DNA from: Pohlia nutans
Lineage: Eukaryota; Streptophyta; Bryopsida; Bryales; Mniaceae
Direction: 5' to 3'
DNA length: 64,000 nt
Assembly (NCBI GenBank): GCA_022496805.1
Contig: CM040101.1
Coordinates: forward strand, 1,242,501 to 1,306,500
Every line of letters begins with the position of its first letter. Within the stretch, counting starts at the first letter, position 1. The translations under genes were made by a program, and so were the position numbers. Positions 1 to 11,060 of the stretch are shown in pieces. The notes beneath the pieces were generated by a model that was given only the letters and a program-made list of their open reading frames with translations, did no database searches and was not told where the DNA came from.

Positions 1-10
1 TCATTTTGAA

Positions 11-350
11 CATTAGAAAAATTTCGGGGCCTCAAAGAGACCCTGAGATGTGATCTCATGTGAATAGAAAAAATATTATTAATTTAATGGAAAAAATCCA
101 ATCTGACGTGGACGGTCGCCGTCCACGTCATATTGGATTTTATTTTAATATAATTTTAATAATTTAATATTAAATAATATTATTTTAATATTATTTTAAT
201 ATTATGTTGATATTATTTTATTAAAAAAAATTATTTTTTTATTTTTTAATAATAAAAATAAAAATTTATTATTATTATTTTTGCATGAGATCTGCTCATG
301 CAGATCTCAAATGGAAGGGGCCTCTTGGAGGCCTCAAATTTTTTCTAATG
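11..350. mobile_element. Long inverted-repeat MITE, CATTAG family, copy 1
   Basis: The ends are inverted (CATTAGAAAAATTTC at the left, TTTTTTCTAATG at the right) and are followed inward by GGCCTC-rich arms. The centre has a short palindrome built on GTCCACGTC, surrounded by almost pure AT. Two more copies are at 20500-20797 and 21561-21951. No coding capacity. The superfamily is unresolved; the long arms would suit a Mutator-like element, but no clear target duplication is visible here. Confidence 0.7.
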
Positions 351-1479
351 TAGTAAATGATTTTTCAAAATTCCAAAAAACATAGAATACCCAGGGGGTC
401 ACTTTCAAAAAATTAGAAAACTACGTGAGTTAAAATATAGGGTCCGTTTAATTCATCGTGAGGTAAAATTTCTACCTAATTATAAAATGTTAGATGAAAT
501 ATAGGATGCTTTAAATTCAAGTAAGAAATAATACTAGAATCTACTTGGAATATACTTAGAATCTTGGATAATATACCTCAAATAGTCCAATTATATGATA
601 ACCTCTATTTAGATACCCTTTGCACACACGTGTATCTTAAATTACACAAGGAATGACCCGCCCCAAATAGAATATAATTAAAAGGGGGTCATCCACCTTC
701 AACATATATTTTGGGTGCATCGGCTCATTTTTTCAAAAAGTTATGATACAAGACATAACGTATGTGCAACGTGTGACACCAAAATAGTACTATATTTCAA
801 GATAATCAATGGCCTAATTTTTTTTTTCTAATTTCGTCTTCTTGTCCATCAATTTACATATTTTTGCTTAGAAAACACTAAACTAAGTTTTAAACTTGTC
901 ACTAAGTTTTAAACTTGTCACTAAGTTTTAAACTTGTCACTAAGTTTTAAACTAAATAATACTAAGTAATGTAAACTAGGAAACTCATTCCCATAACTTT
1001 TAATTGTTTTGATTAATTTTTGTTATAACAATATAAATTTATTTAGTGGTAGTTCTTATCTTTTTTTTTTGAGGATCCAAATACACTAATAATATATGTA
1101 TATATACACACATAAAATTTAAATATTGTATGATTAAATTAAAATTGTTGTGGTTTGAAGTAAGACCCAAATCACAACTCTTGAATCATGAATATTACAT
1201 CTACAAGAAAACATCTTTAATTCCTTCTGTATTTAAAATACCCCATTCCTTACAAATCATGTGTTTGGATGGCAATTATCGTAGCTTCCTAGCAGCTTGG
1301 TTAGAAAATAAATAATTAAAGGGTTCCTAAATTTATGGGAAATTACTGACCTAGTTTGCCTAAAAAAAAATTAAATATTAAAAGGCCGGCGGTTTCAATA
1401 TATATATTTTTATATGTTACTTCTCAATTTTAATATATATTATTTAACTTTTAACTTATACTTAACTTTTTTTTGAACT
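351..1479. other. AT-rich intergenic stretch
   Basis: No convincing gene. The 61-codon open frame at 1130-1315 has no recognisable motif and AT-driven composition. The only structure I see is the tandem repeat at 882-952. Confidence 0.6.
882..952. repeat. 19-bp tandem repeat, about 3.7 units
   Basis: The unit ACTAAGTTTTAAACTTGTC is repeated head to tail with no mismatches in three full units and one partial unit. Confidence 0.9.
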
Positions 1480-1483
1480 TTAA

Positions 1484-2065
1484 CCCTTAAACGTCCTTAC
1501 CCCTCTCCAGATTTGGAGAATTTCAAAGATGTCTTATAAAATGTAACTAAGAGGGATATTTTGAACTTGATATATGAATAAAAGTTGTACATTATGAATT
1601 TTTGATTCTATCCATACCGTTAGATCTATGATTGTTGTCACCAATATTTTTGTATAAAAATTGAAACTTAAAATTGAAACTTAAAATTGAAAATTCTTTT
1701 GTAATTTGATTACGAATAAGATATTGACAATTTGTACATGAAATTTGTTGTGATTGGTTGAAATGTAATACTCTAAGTGTAGTGATTTTTGGAGATTTTT
1801 TGGTTGCTTAATTTTATGAGTTCACTTTTTTAAGAGCACTTTTACATTGAAATCTTCGAAATTTTGGATGAAGTCACTACAACATGAAATGAGTCATAAA
1901 AATTTCACAAATCATCCCCTTTCTAATCCGATCACACATGCATGAAGCTAATTTGCCATAAAATATATAGTAAAAAATCCACACTTCAAAAAGACAATAA
2001 CGGATGAGAAAACTGTGTTTGATTCTGTACATCGTCCACTTTCTGGACGGTTGGACGTTTAGGGG
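1484..2065. mobile_element. TTAA-flanked element, family B, copy 1 (582 bp)
   Basis: Bounded by TTAA at 1480-1483 and 2066-2069. The left end reads CCCTTAAACGTCC and the right end GGACGTTTAGGGG, which are inverted repeats. Related copies are at 16575-17153 and 47745-48313, with a split copy near 40701. No open frame of note. Interpreted as a non-autonomous piggyBac-like element. Confidence 0.8.
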
Positions 2066-2463
2066 TTAATTAAGTATTAGGTAGAAAGCTGTCCAAGCTG
2101 CTAAGAAGCTACGGTACATTGGGTGAGTTTTCAACTCACGGTAAAAGGACCCCACGGGAATAGGCTCCCTTGTAAAAACCCTAAATCAACCGGCTTTCAG
2201 TTATGCCTTTTGGACATGAAACCATGGCCAAAGGTTGCTTGCCTCTCATCTTCTTGCTCAATTTTTTTCTATATCCTCCTCTCCAGATTGATGTGCCCTT
2301 TTTGCATTATCATGTGGTGCATTTCTTGTCTGTTTTATTCCATCTTCCACAGAGGAATTCTGGAGCCACCTTGGAAAGTCTTGACACAACTTTGGTATGG
2401 AAAAAGGGGAAATCATCCGCTGGAAAAGCCTGCAATCACAGGTGAAGCCAAACCCTAATTTAA

Positions 2464-3085
2464 CCCCTCAAGTGGAGAAAGAAGCCCAAATTGGGCCTCC
2501 CGTTTTGAGTAGGTCTTATATAGACTTTCTTTTTGTTCAAATTTATTTGTGTTTTTTATCAACAGATGCAATGTTCTTCACTGATTTTGATGATATAAAA
2601 TTTGGTTCTATTTGAATTATATTTTTTACAATATGATTGATTGAATTTGTCATTTTAACCTGGGCTAAGCGTCCACGGTGACCAGAATGGTCTCTATGTT
2701 TTTTTAAACAGTCTCGAGTAGGTCCTATTTGGACTTCCTCTTGTTCGAATTCATTTGTTTTCTGACCAACGATCTTCACTAGTTCTGGTGATATAAAATT
2801 TGATCCCATCTGAATTATTTTTTTCACAATATGATCAATTGAATTTGTCATTTTAAAACTGTGAATCCTTGGTCCTTTTTAAGGGTTAGAATTGGTCCTT
2901 TAAGGGTTAACCCCTAAAGGAGAAAGAAGTCCGAGTGGACTTTCATTTGTTCATATTTCTTTGCTTCTTGACCAACACATGGAATCAACGTTCTTCACTG
3001 ATTCTGATGAAATTTTGGTCCCATCTGAATTATATTTTTCGCAATATGATCAATTGAATTTGTCATTTTAAATCCTTGGTAAAAT
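2464..3085 (-). mobile_element. Cluster of three degraded family A TTAA elements
   Basis: Three tandemly placed, partly truncated copies of the roughly 230-bp family A repeat lie in the same orientation, at about 2464-2680, 2710-2890 and 2905-3085. Each carries the shared core GATATAAAATTTGG or a close variant, and the phrase TTGAATTTGTCATTTTAA. TTAA is kept at 2460-2463. Short open frames here are repeat translations, not genes. Confidence 0.75.
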
Positions 3086-3179
3086 TTCAATTCCTAATTT
3101 AGCAGAAATTTGCAAAGAAGCATGTTTTCATCACTCTAATGTGTTGCGGCTGTGCAGATTGTAAGGATTTGAAGAAGGC

Positions 3180-3437
3180 ATGAGAATGAAATACAGGCCT
3201 TCTGTGGTGTGCCGAGCAGCCGCAGCGACCACGGTCACTTTTGTGTCAAAAGTAGCAACAGCATTCTGCTCTGCAAGTCAAGTTGGCACTGCTGCTGCTG
3301 TTGCCGCGACAGCTGCTGCAGCAGCTGCTTCTTCTACTTCGGGTGCACAGAAAAAATCAGAGCCTGCTAAGCATGGACAAAAACCAAAACCAACAAGATT
3401 AAGACATGGTGAAGGAAAGAATATGAAGGAAGTTTAA
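3180..3437 (+). other. Possible alanine-rich coding exon, unrecognised
   Basis: An 85-codon open frame preceded by an acceptor-like GTGCAG. Its middle is alanine-rich (GCTGCTGCT-type codons) and its end is lysine-rich and basic. Base composition is richer in GC than the surrounding repeats, the only reason to suspect an exon. I recognise no domain and see no partner exon. It could equally be a chance frame over a GCT-repeat tract. Confidence 0.22.
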
Positions 3438-3906
3438 TTCCAAAAGTTCCAAATACAAAATAAGCAGAATAGAATTTTAGTAGTTAGAATTAGGAAAAAA
3501 ACCTAAACATTACCTATCACGCATTAGCTTTTGCATAAAGCAGTCTAAATAAAATCAAGAATATCTCACACAGAGAAGGAAGACACGCTATAAGCATATT
3601 AACATTCAGTAGCTTGTAGTGGCTCTGCCCCACAGTAGATGGTGCAGCATATTCCACACCCAACAGGACCAAATCAGTAGCTAAGTGGACAGGTGGAGTC
3701 CAAAGATGATGCATGAAGGAAAGGCAGAGAGCATGAAGACTACTGAATGTTATGAGTTGGTTTCTTGTCCATGACCCGATTTTCAATAGATCGTACTACC
3801 AGGTCAAAAGATCGGACTCTCAGAAGGCATGCCAATGTCGGTAAATTATTAGGGAAAGGATCCGATACTGCAAAGAATAGATACCTAACCATAGAGAGAA
3901 TCAAAT
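3438..3906. other. Unassigned intergenic sequence
   Basis: No supported gene or repeat. The minus-strand open frame at 3517-3786 has no recognisable motif. Confidence 0.5.
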
Positions 3907-4068
3907 CACTACAAGGAAACTAGTCTTTTTTCATTGACTGAAATCGAGGAAACCCTTGTCTTATGTGACCAGTTGCACTCACCAACTTTGTCTTATGTGA
4001 CCAATTACACTCACCAACTCTAGATTGGCTCAAAATATCAGTGAGAAAAGACCAGTTTCCTTGTAGTG
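3907..4068. mobile_element. CACTA-type MITE, 162 bp
   Basis: Starts CACTACAAGGAAACTAGTC and ends GACCAGTTTCCTTGTAGTG, with the 3-bp target duplication AAT on both sides (3904-3906, 4069-4071). The CACTA terminus and 3-bp duplication are diagnostic of CACTA (En/Spm) elements. No coding sequence. Confidence 0.88.
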
Positions 4069-4156
4069 AATGTACTAAACAGCCAATAATCAGCGATGGT
4101 TAACTTAGTATCTTGTAGTGAATGTACTAAACAACCAATAATCAGGGATGGTTAAT
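4062..4156. repeat. Direct repeat of about 52 bp beside a CACTA MITE
   Basis: The stretch TTGTAGTGAATGTACTAAAC and what follows, at 4061-4102, recurs at about 4113-4156 with very few changes. The duplicated unit includes the terminal bases of the upstream CACTA MITE, so it arose after that insertion. Confidence 0.75.
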
Positions 4157-4222
4157 ATCATGCATGTCAGGAACAAGTCTCTCATGAAGTCACACAAAGA
4201 ATCAAGATCTATCATTTCTTTT

Positions 4223-4351
4223 CACTACAAAGAAACTGGTCGCTTCTCACTGCTATTTTGAGCCATTCCAGAGTGGTGAGTGCTTTTGGTCACATAGGAC
4301 AAGGGTTTCCTTGATTTCAGTCAGTGAAAAGCAACGTATTTACTTGTAGTG
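4223..4351. mobile_element. CACTA-type MITE, 129 bp
   Basis: Starts CACTACAAAGAAACTGGTC and ends TTTACTTGTAGTG, with the duplication TTT on both sides (4220-4222, 4352-4354). Its inside shares the phrase on rapid read-through GGTTTCCTTGATTTCAGTC with the complement of the 3907 copy, so it is the same family in the opposite internal orientation. Confidence 0.85.
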
Positions 4352-4766
4352 TTTGATCAAATGGTCAATACAGATCAACCCAATCCCTGGGCATAGTCTC
4401 AAGACAGAAAAGACAGAAAATTTACCGCTTTCTGTTGTGAAGGAATTAAGACAGAAAATTTACCGCTCCGGCCTGCAGATGGGCCTCATGACTGTTTACT
4501 GCTTGCAATTCTGATCGCAGTTGTTCCTGCCATTCGAACTTATTTCCATCAGAATATTCCATTCATGAATCATCATTTATAACTTATTAATTAGCACCTC
4601 ACAGAATCATGCCACAGCTGTCTCCAGATTTTCCATTTCTACTTACAGTTTCTTAAATAAACAATTGTGATGCGAATAGAAAATAAACCTTTTCTTAGAA
4701 AAACGTTAAGGCATATGTACAATCAAGTACATCTTATAAACGAACCAGATTGAGTAAGTAGATTAA

Positions 4767-5391
4767 CCCCTAAAGGACCAAGGATTCATGGTTTTAAAAT
4801 GTCGAATTCAATCAATCTTATTAGAGAAATTCACAAAGTAATTGGGTGAGCAATCCGTCTTTTGGTACCCCATCCAGACCTGTGGAGAGAAACGAAAAGT
4901 ATTGAAGATTCCTCATATTTCCTCAAATAGCTTGGAAATAGTGAGCTTGGTTGAGTGGGCCAGTACATGAATAGTGAGCTTGGGCCGGTACGTGAATAGT
5001 GAGCTTGGACCTTCACATGCTTGGAATAGCAAGCTTCAGGCGATTCCCATGCGGTCCACACGGTGTCAGTGCCATCGCCATATGAAACTCAGTCACCTAA
5101 CTTCAGTTTCCGAAAATAAATCTCATACTTCATTTGTTTTTAGATCAAAACACAGTTTCTGTTTTTGGGATTCGCCGGGTCTTTACTGCTGACACAGGCC
5201 CAGAAACCAGAGTTTTTGCTACTTTACGAATTTCTCTATTGTGAAAAATATAATTCAGATGGGACCAAATTTTATATCACCAAATCAGTGAAGAACAGTG
5301 CATTTGTTGGTGAACAAAATAAAGCTTACATAGAATCTACTCAAAACTGCTAAAAACAACACGAGGTCCAATTTGGGCTTCTTGGTCCTTC
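4767..5391 (+). mobile_element. Family A TTAA element split by a nested MITE
   Basis: The left end follows TTAA at 4763-4766 and reads CCCCTAAAGGACCAAGG. The family A sequence is broken at about 4821 and resumes at about 5239 with TTGTGAAAAATATAATTC, running to the decayed right end TTGGTCCTTCATGGG. The interruption is the element at 4822-5238. Confidence 0.75.
4822..5238. mobile_element. Nested MITE with TAGAGAAATTC ends
   Basis: Inverted ends TAGAGAAATTC and GAATTTCTCTA lie exactly where the family A repeat is interrupted, which defines the insertion to within a base or two. The interior includes tandem AATAGTGAGCTTGG-type phrases near 4935-5025. Superfamily not resolved. Confidence 0.65.
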
Positions 5392-5665
5392 ATGGGCCCA
5401 TACTCGTGAAGTCTCTGCATATTCTGCACACTCTCTTTAGCTGATCTTGTAGAAAATTCTCCTTGTAACCAAAACCCAAAAAGAAAATATTAGACGTTTG
5501 AGAATTTGATACAACATTCAACTCCTGTGGCTGATTCCTTATAGTTTGTTCCTCCATCTTTCTAGCTCATGTGGAAAGATAGGGTTTTTAGCTTGCCATT
5601 GTGGGACATTAGTCGATGATAACTTGAGAACCATATAGTTATCAATACCTCGTGATACTCACAAA

Positions 5666-5785
5666 CACTAGTAGAAAAGGTGGCGCTCCCCAGGTAGATG
5701 CCTAGGCAAAATCACTGTGCATGCGTGGAACTGGGCACCACTTGCCTGGGCATCTCCCTCGGCAGTGCCACCTTTTCTACTAGTG
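5666..5785. mobile_element. CACTA-type MITE, 120 bp
   Basis: Starts CACTAGTAGAAAAGGTGGC and ends GCCACCTTTTCTACTAGTG, a 19-bp perfect inverted repeat. The 3-bp duplication AAA is present at 5663-5665 and 5786-5788. The interior is GC-rich and partly self-complementary. Confidence 0.92.
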
Positions 5786-5814
5786 AAAACTCTCCTTTTT
5801 TTCTCTAGATTTAA

Positions 5815-6034
5815 CCCCTAAAGGACCAGGGATTCATGGATTTATAATGACAAATTCAATCCATCATATTGTGAAAAATATAATTCAGATGGGACCAAAT
5901 TTTATATCACCAGAATAAGTAAAGAATATTGCATGTGTTGATGAAAAACAAATAAATTTGAACAAAATAAAGCTTATATAGAATCTACTCAAAACAACAC
6001 GAGGTCCAATTCGGGCTTCTTCGTCCTTTAGGAG
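5815..6034 (+). mobile_element. Family A TTAA element, intact, 220 bp
   Basis: Flanked by TTAA at 5811-5814 and 6035-6038. Left end CCCCTAAAGGACCAGGG, right end CGTCCTTTAGGAG. It is one of the clearest full-length copies of family A. Confidence 0.82.
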
Positions 6035-6052
6035 TTAAGAAACACTACCAAC

Positions 6053-6444
6053 CAAGGTTTTTTTTTTGGTTTTCGGGTCATCTAACTTTAGGCTACAAAG
6101 TTGGCATGCAAGTGAATGAGGTGGCTTTTCTATCCTTTATTTATTATATTTTTATTTGAAAAACCTGGTGACGGATCTCTGCTTTTTCATACATCCTATC
6201 TTTTTCATCCAATATATTGGCCTTTCACGAAACCCTTCATACATCTTGTATTTTTCATCCAACATCCTGGCCTTTTCATCGAATGTGTGTTGCACACAAA
6301 GTCCTAGCCTGGATTGCAACCGGTGCAATCCATTGCCTTGGTGGCTACACGAGGTGGCATTTTTCTCATTATGTTCTCACATGGTGATTCTCCCAGTGGA
6401 TTTTTGTAGCAAATTGGCTATAAAAAGCCAAAAAAAAAACCTTG
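6053..6444. mobile_element. hAT-like MITE, 392 bp, copy 1
   Basis: Ends CAAGGTTTTTTTTTTGG and CCAAAAAAAAAACCTTG are inverted and flanked by the 8-bp duplication CTACCAAC (6045-6052 and 6445-6452). An 8-bp duplication with CA/TG-type ends is typical of hAT elements. A second copy is at 8692-9098 and a fragment at 26097-26190. The 108-codon open frame inside also exists in the second copy but is a feature of the repeat, not evidence for a gene. Confidence 0.87.
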
Positions 6445-6531
6445 CTACCAACACTCCCAAAGATCTGATTACCACTCTCTGAGGATTTTCAAGGTCCTTC
6501 TGGCTTTCTTCTACCAAACTACGCTGCTTAA

Positions 6532-7067
6532 CCCCTAAAGGTCCTCACTTGTTTTGTAAAAGTCAAAGCCCTACAATCTGCATACTTGAAATATCACATT
6601 GTATGATTTATAATTTTTCATAGATAGTCATCAACATTATCGAGGTATGACAAAAATTTCAACATGATTGGAAAATATTTGAAATATTTGCAAATTATAT
6701 CCTGTAAACAAGATAAAAATTAAAAATAAATATATTTTTGAAAATTTTGATATCGAAAATTATATTCATGGTAGATAAAAGTTATTTTTACAAGTAGTTA
6801 AAAAATGAAAGTGAAGAAATTAAAAGAGATGCATGATTGGGGCATCCTTAGAAAACCCTTTGTATTTTGGACACTCAAATTTCAAATTTCTCGACGGTGT
6901 AAAATCTTCAAACAAAGCCTATTCTCCAATCCCAACGGTCAAAAGATGTATCATAACTCAATTTAAACATCTAATGAAAACACCAACTTCAACAAAGCTA
7001 AAACACTTGATTTTTTGGACCTTTGACCAAAAACCATCCAAAAAATGGATGGTTGGTCCTTTAGGGG
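6532..7067. mobile_element. TTAA-flanked element, family F, 536 bp
   Basis: TTAA at 6528-6531 and 7068-7071. The left end CCCCTAAAGGTCC and right end GGTCCTTTAGGGG are inverted repeats. The interior is AT-rich and differs from the other families. The 117-codon frame at 6833-7186 runs out of the element and is not supported. Confidence 0.78.
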
Positions 7068-7124
7068 TTAATTCATCTCAACAATCTCCTTCACAGACTT
7101 TATCCTTGATATATCTGCGGTTAA

Positions 7125-8125
7125 CCCTTAAAGGACATATTAAGCCCGACGGGCTTACTTTTGTATTGGGAGAATCTTGCTCATAACTTCTACTCCGTTG
7201 AACCAAATGGGGGTTTTTAACCCCTAAACGTCCGAGGGGGGTCCCCCACCCAAAACTGCCTCATTTTGGACATTTTCGTTGATGATCTCTGAATGCTTTT
7301 CAAAACCTTTTTTTCACATTCCAACCGTAGGATCTTGTACTCCTAGGCCTTATAAACCATCCCTCAAAATTTCAAAACATTTGACCGTACGGATGTCAAG
7401 ATTATAGCAAATGAAGTTGAGATTTTGAAATTTCAGGCCCTGAAAAATCCGGGCAGCCTTGCTTTGATGGGCTCTCAAACCCAAAAAAAATGTTGAAATG
7501 ATGTGCCATTTTTGATCATCCTCAAGATGAGGTAGTTAACAAGATGCATGACTCAATTTGACAAGATGTTCAATTCATTAGCATTTTTTGAGAGACTGTA
7601 ATGGGTGGAGGTATGAAGAGCAGCAAGAGATTTTGGCTAAATTAGATTATCCCTTCAACTCTCCTCCAATTAGATGAGCCCACAACTCATGGCATGCAAC
7701 CCATGTGGGCTGGAGTCAACTTCCTTTGAGGTGCCCAACGAATCTCATTGGCTTAGATTTTTTGGCAAGCCTACCCGAAGTGTTGAAACTGCCTTTCAAC
7801 ATTGAGGTGTTTCACTTTGAAAAATTCCCCTAAATGGAGTTTTGATCGGATGGACATAATTCCAATTGCATTGGAAAGAAGACTCGTTTACCTATGACAT
7901 TATATTTTTTATTTTGAAAAAAAAATAAAAAATTGGGCCTGGGCAGCCTGGGAAAATGGGCAGCGACCAAAAAATGGTCTCTTGGGAGCTTAGGGGTTAA
8001 ATGCCAAACCGAGGGATCTATACTTCTTTAGAATACCAAAGTAAATTAAAAAGAGAATCATGCTTAAAATGGAGTTTAAAAGAGATTTTGGATGTGGGAA
8101 TTAGGAAAACCATGTCCTTTAAGGG
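7125..8125. mobile_element. TTAA-type element, family D, carrying a nested family C element
   Basis: The left end follows TTAA at 7121-7124 and reads CCCTTAAAGGACATA. The right end TGTCCTTTAAGGG is followed by TTAG, a one-base change from TTAA. The interior is interrupted by the element at 7221-7996. The GCCC..GGGC stem just inside the left end is also seen in the copies at 9309 and 52123. Confidence 0.68.
7221..7996. mobile_element. TTAA-flanked element, family C, 776 bp, uninterrupted reference copy
   Basis: TTAA at 7217-7220 and 7997-8000. Left end CCCCTAAACGTCC, right end GGGAGCTTAGGGG. It has one internal TTAA at 7536-7539 (GGTAGTTAACAAGATGC) that serves as the empty site for the insertion seen in the copy at 21185-23583. 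A third copy is at 19305-20057. Confidence 0.82.
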
Positions 8126-8265
8126 TTAGAAATTGAAAGAGAACGTAGCTTAACCTCACACGTACCATTCAATTGTTTACGGTCAATCAATGCATAGAAT
8201 GGACATTAAAGTGATGATAGAAGAGTGTATCACAACAATTTTGTGCCAAAAGTGGATTGAGCATA

Positions 8266-8403
8266 AGGTAACTATACCTTAAAGGGTGCATTTACCTTAA
8301 AACGTCCGTATCTATTGCAGTGTAACATTTCAACTGAGAAATGTCACCCTCCATTAGATACGGACACTTTAAGGTAAATGCACCCTTTAAGGTATAGTTA
8401 CCT
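8266..8403. mobile_element. Near-perfect hairpin MITE, 138 bp
   Basis: The two arms match over about 36 bases without mismatch, beginning AGGTAACTATACC, and pairing continues beyond one small change to CCGTATCTA. TA is present on both sides (8264-8265, 8404-8405), suggesting a Stowaway/mariner-type insertion. The low arm divergence implies a recent or conserved copy. Confidence 0.85.
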
Positions 8404-8691
8404 TACAATTATTCCGAATGATTTTCTAACTCAAACTCAGCCAATCTTGTTGCCAATTCCTAGACAGTAAGTACTTGCAGTTAGAGCTAGTCAAGTTCTT
8501 GTTTAATGGAGCTAGCGCATCTCGAAATAATTCCTGAACTGTAAAAAACTAAAAGCTGGAATGTTCAAGTTTTGTTCTCTGAGATTACATAATTTTCTGT
8601 ACAAGAGTACCGTATCAAACTCCCAATTAATATCATGTGATGCGATTCAATTCTCTTGACCACGAGTCAAAGCAACCCAATCAGGGTATTT

Positions 8692-9098
8692 TTTTTTGGT
8701 TTTCGGGTCATTTAACTTTAGGCTACAAAGCTCGCATGCAAGTGAATGAGGTGGCTTTCTGATCCCTTATTTTTATTTTTATTTATTTGAAAAACATAGC
8801 GACGGATCTCTGTTTTTTCATACATCCCATCATTTTCATCCAATATATTGGCCTTTCGCGAAATCCTTCACACATCTTGTCTTTTTCATACAACATCTTG
8901 TCTTTTTCATACAACATCTTGGCCTTTTCATCCACTGTGTGTCGCTCACGAAGTCCCAACATGGCTTGCAACCGGTGCAATCCATTGCCTTGGTGGCTAC
9001 ATGAGGTAGCATTTTTCTCATTATGTTCCCACATGGGGATTCTCCCAGTGGATTTCTGTAGCAAACTGGCTATAAAAAGCCAGGAAAAAAAAACCCTA
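8692..9098. mobile_element. hAT-like MITE, 407 bp, copy 2
   Basis: Same family as 6053-6444. Flanked by the 8-bp duplication AACCCAAT (8684-8691 and 9099-9106). The left end is CAGGGTATTTTT, and the right end AAAACCCTA has lost the final TG. Contains a short local duplication of CATCTTGTCTTTTTCATAC near 8870-8910. Confidence 0.86.
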
Positions 9099-9308
9099 AA
9101 CCCAATACATACAGTATGACCTCTTTGAAAGTATCCTCTTTAATTATTATGGACTGCATTAGGTTGCATTAACTACTGACTCATCACTTATGGTATTATC
9201 AGCTCGTGAAGCCCAATCATGTAACTGAGAAAGAGATGAAGAGGTATAGCTTGCTTACAGCGCCAGAAGAGAGAGCATGAACAGAAGCTTCTGGTAACTA
9301 TATGTTAA

Positions 9309-9677
9309 CCCTTAAACGTCAAAGTAAGCCCCATGGGCTTATTTATGAGAGAATAATGAAGAAAAAAGTGGATTTTCTCAACCAAATCAAGCGAGGATTG
9401 GTGCGTTGGAAAGCTACTGAAAAAGCGATCTAGATTCCAAATTTGCGCCTCATTTGGGAGATTGTGGAATCATTGGCAAGCAATTAAAGTTATCAAAATG
9501 AACAGGATTTGAGGTTGGGGCAGCTGAGGTCGTTTCTTGAAAAGTGCCGCAGTGCTACAGTGCTGGCCAGCAGAGCCGTTTTTTCATTTTTTTCGATTTT
9601 TTTTTTTTTTTTTTTCCCCTCCAGAAATTTAGATGCCTTCCGGGCTGCCCCGCCCAGGCCCTCTTGACGTTTAAGGG
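9309..9677. mobile_element. TTAA-flanked element, family D, 369 bp
   Basis: TTAA at 9305-9308 and 9678-9681. Left end CCCTTAAACGTCAAAG, right end CTTGACGTTTAAGGG. A long T tract lies near 9598-9616. Its right TTAA is shared with the next element. Confidence 0.8.
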
Positions 9678-9681
9678 TTAA

Positions 9682-9907
9682 CCCCTAAAAAGGACCAAGG
9701 ATCCACGGTTTTAAAATGACAAATTCAATCGACCATATTGTATAAAATATAATCAAGAAGGAAACTAATTTTGTATTATCAGAATTAGTGAAGAACATTA
9801 CATACATTGGTCAATAAACACAAAAATTTGAACAAAAAGAAGTCCACATAAGACCTACTCAAAAAACATGAGGCCCAATTTGGGCTTTTAATTTGGTCCT
9901 TTAGGGG
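9682..9907 (+). mobile_element. Family A TTAA element abutting a family D element
   Basis: Begins CCCCTAAAAAGGACCAAGG directly after the TTAA at 9678-9681 and ends TTGGTCCTTTAGGGG. The right TTAA is lost. Two elements share one tetranucleotide, as expected if the second inserted into the TTAA flanking the first. Confidence 0.75.
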
Positions 9908-10747
9908 CCCAAGCTTACGGTGGTTTTTGAGGCTATTCTCCTGGTTGTCCCCAATCTTCAAGCCTTGCTCATCCATTTTTCTAAACCAAAATCTGCGACA
10001 TTCTTCCAACGAATGAATACCTCTTTGCTCTCAAACTTGAAGGCTAAGACAAGGCATACGGTGAGGTCGGAATGTAGAAATTGAATCAAGCAGTTTCCTC
10101 AGATTCTCGTTAAATCAACGCTTAATGAATATAAAGCTCTGAGAAGTGAAACTATCAAATTACTTTGCAAGTGACATTTCTCAACATCCTGACGTGCACC
10201 TAATCATTCCAGCAGGCGCCTGGCCTTCACTGGTTAATGTCCCACACGAACAGATCCCAAGGTAATCAATACTAAGGTCCCAGTGACAAAAATTCAAGGT
10301 AAGTGATAAATTTGACAGAGGAAACTGAATGTAGCTGAGTCTCATTTGGGTTTGAACATTGAACTGATCACTAGAATCGGGACTGTTCCATCAGTTGGAT
10401 CAAAGACAAAGAATAAACTACGTCCACTGGGCATAAATTGGAGGCCTGGAATGTACTGGGCAGGACAGTAACCGCCGTAGACACCGGACTAAACTCTTCT
10501 CGGGCTTGCCTTGAATCTCCTTGGCAGCAGATCTGATTGAGAGCAGCCGAAGGAACTGCAACTGAAAAGTTTGAAAGGGATCATGAAGAGGGAACATTCG
10601 GGAGTACTAGGCCTCCACCGAGGTGCCCACAAGTGCGAGAAGGGATTGAGCATCAAAAAAGAGTATCAAAAAAGAGTATCTTCTGGCGCTCTCCTGTCAG
10701 AGTATCAAAAAAGAAGAAATGGCAGCAAGAATGGAGACACCGGCTGG
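9908..10747. other. Low-repeat intergenic sequence
   Basis: Unique-looking sequence of higher complexity. No gene is supported. Open frames around 10537-10905 overlap each other in several frames and show no motif. Confidence 0.5.
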
Positions 10748-11060
10748 AAAGTGCCCACAAAAGCAGGTGGGCGAAAGACATGGCTTCCTTGGATAAGCTC
10801 AGCAGGAGCATTGATTCCGACGGAACGCTTGATAATCTTGATAAGAATGTTGAGAATCTGGTGCAAACAAGAATTGTAACTATTAGTTCCCTGCTTATAC
10901 AGTGATATACAGAGCAGAGCCTGCTCAGCATGAACATTAACCCACCATGTTCTTTCAAAACAATGCAGACTAAGAGGAGTGGTGGATTCTAGCTTCCAGA
11001 GTAAACAGCAAGGTTGGAGCAATATCGTGCACCATTGCGGCTGTCAAATCAAAAGGGAAG
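10748..11060 (-). repeat. Diverged segmental copy, partner of 13325-13650
   Basis: This stretch and 13325-13650 share a series of matching phrases in the same order (for example CCCACAAAAGCA, CTGGTGCAAACA, AAAACAATG.AGACTAAGAG, CACCATTGCGGC). Both read on the minus strand as short frames with partial similarity. They flank the Sec23-like remnant. The origin is unknown and may be a duplicated exon or an old transposon. Confidence 0.55.

Noticed and set aside
2123..2615. Overlapping frames near a family A copy
   Set aside because: They run into the repeat and show no motif.
6156..9119. Similar 108- and 110-codon frames conserved between 6156 and 8787
   Set aside because: Both lie in copies of one hAT-like MITE; no transposase motif and the start and end differ.
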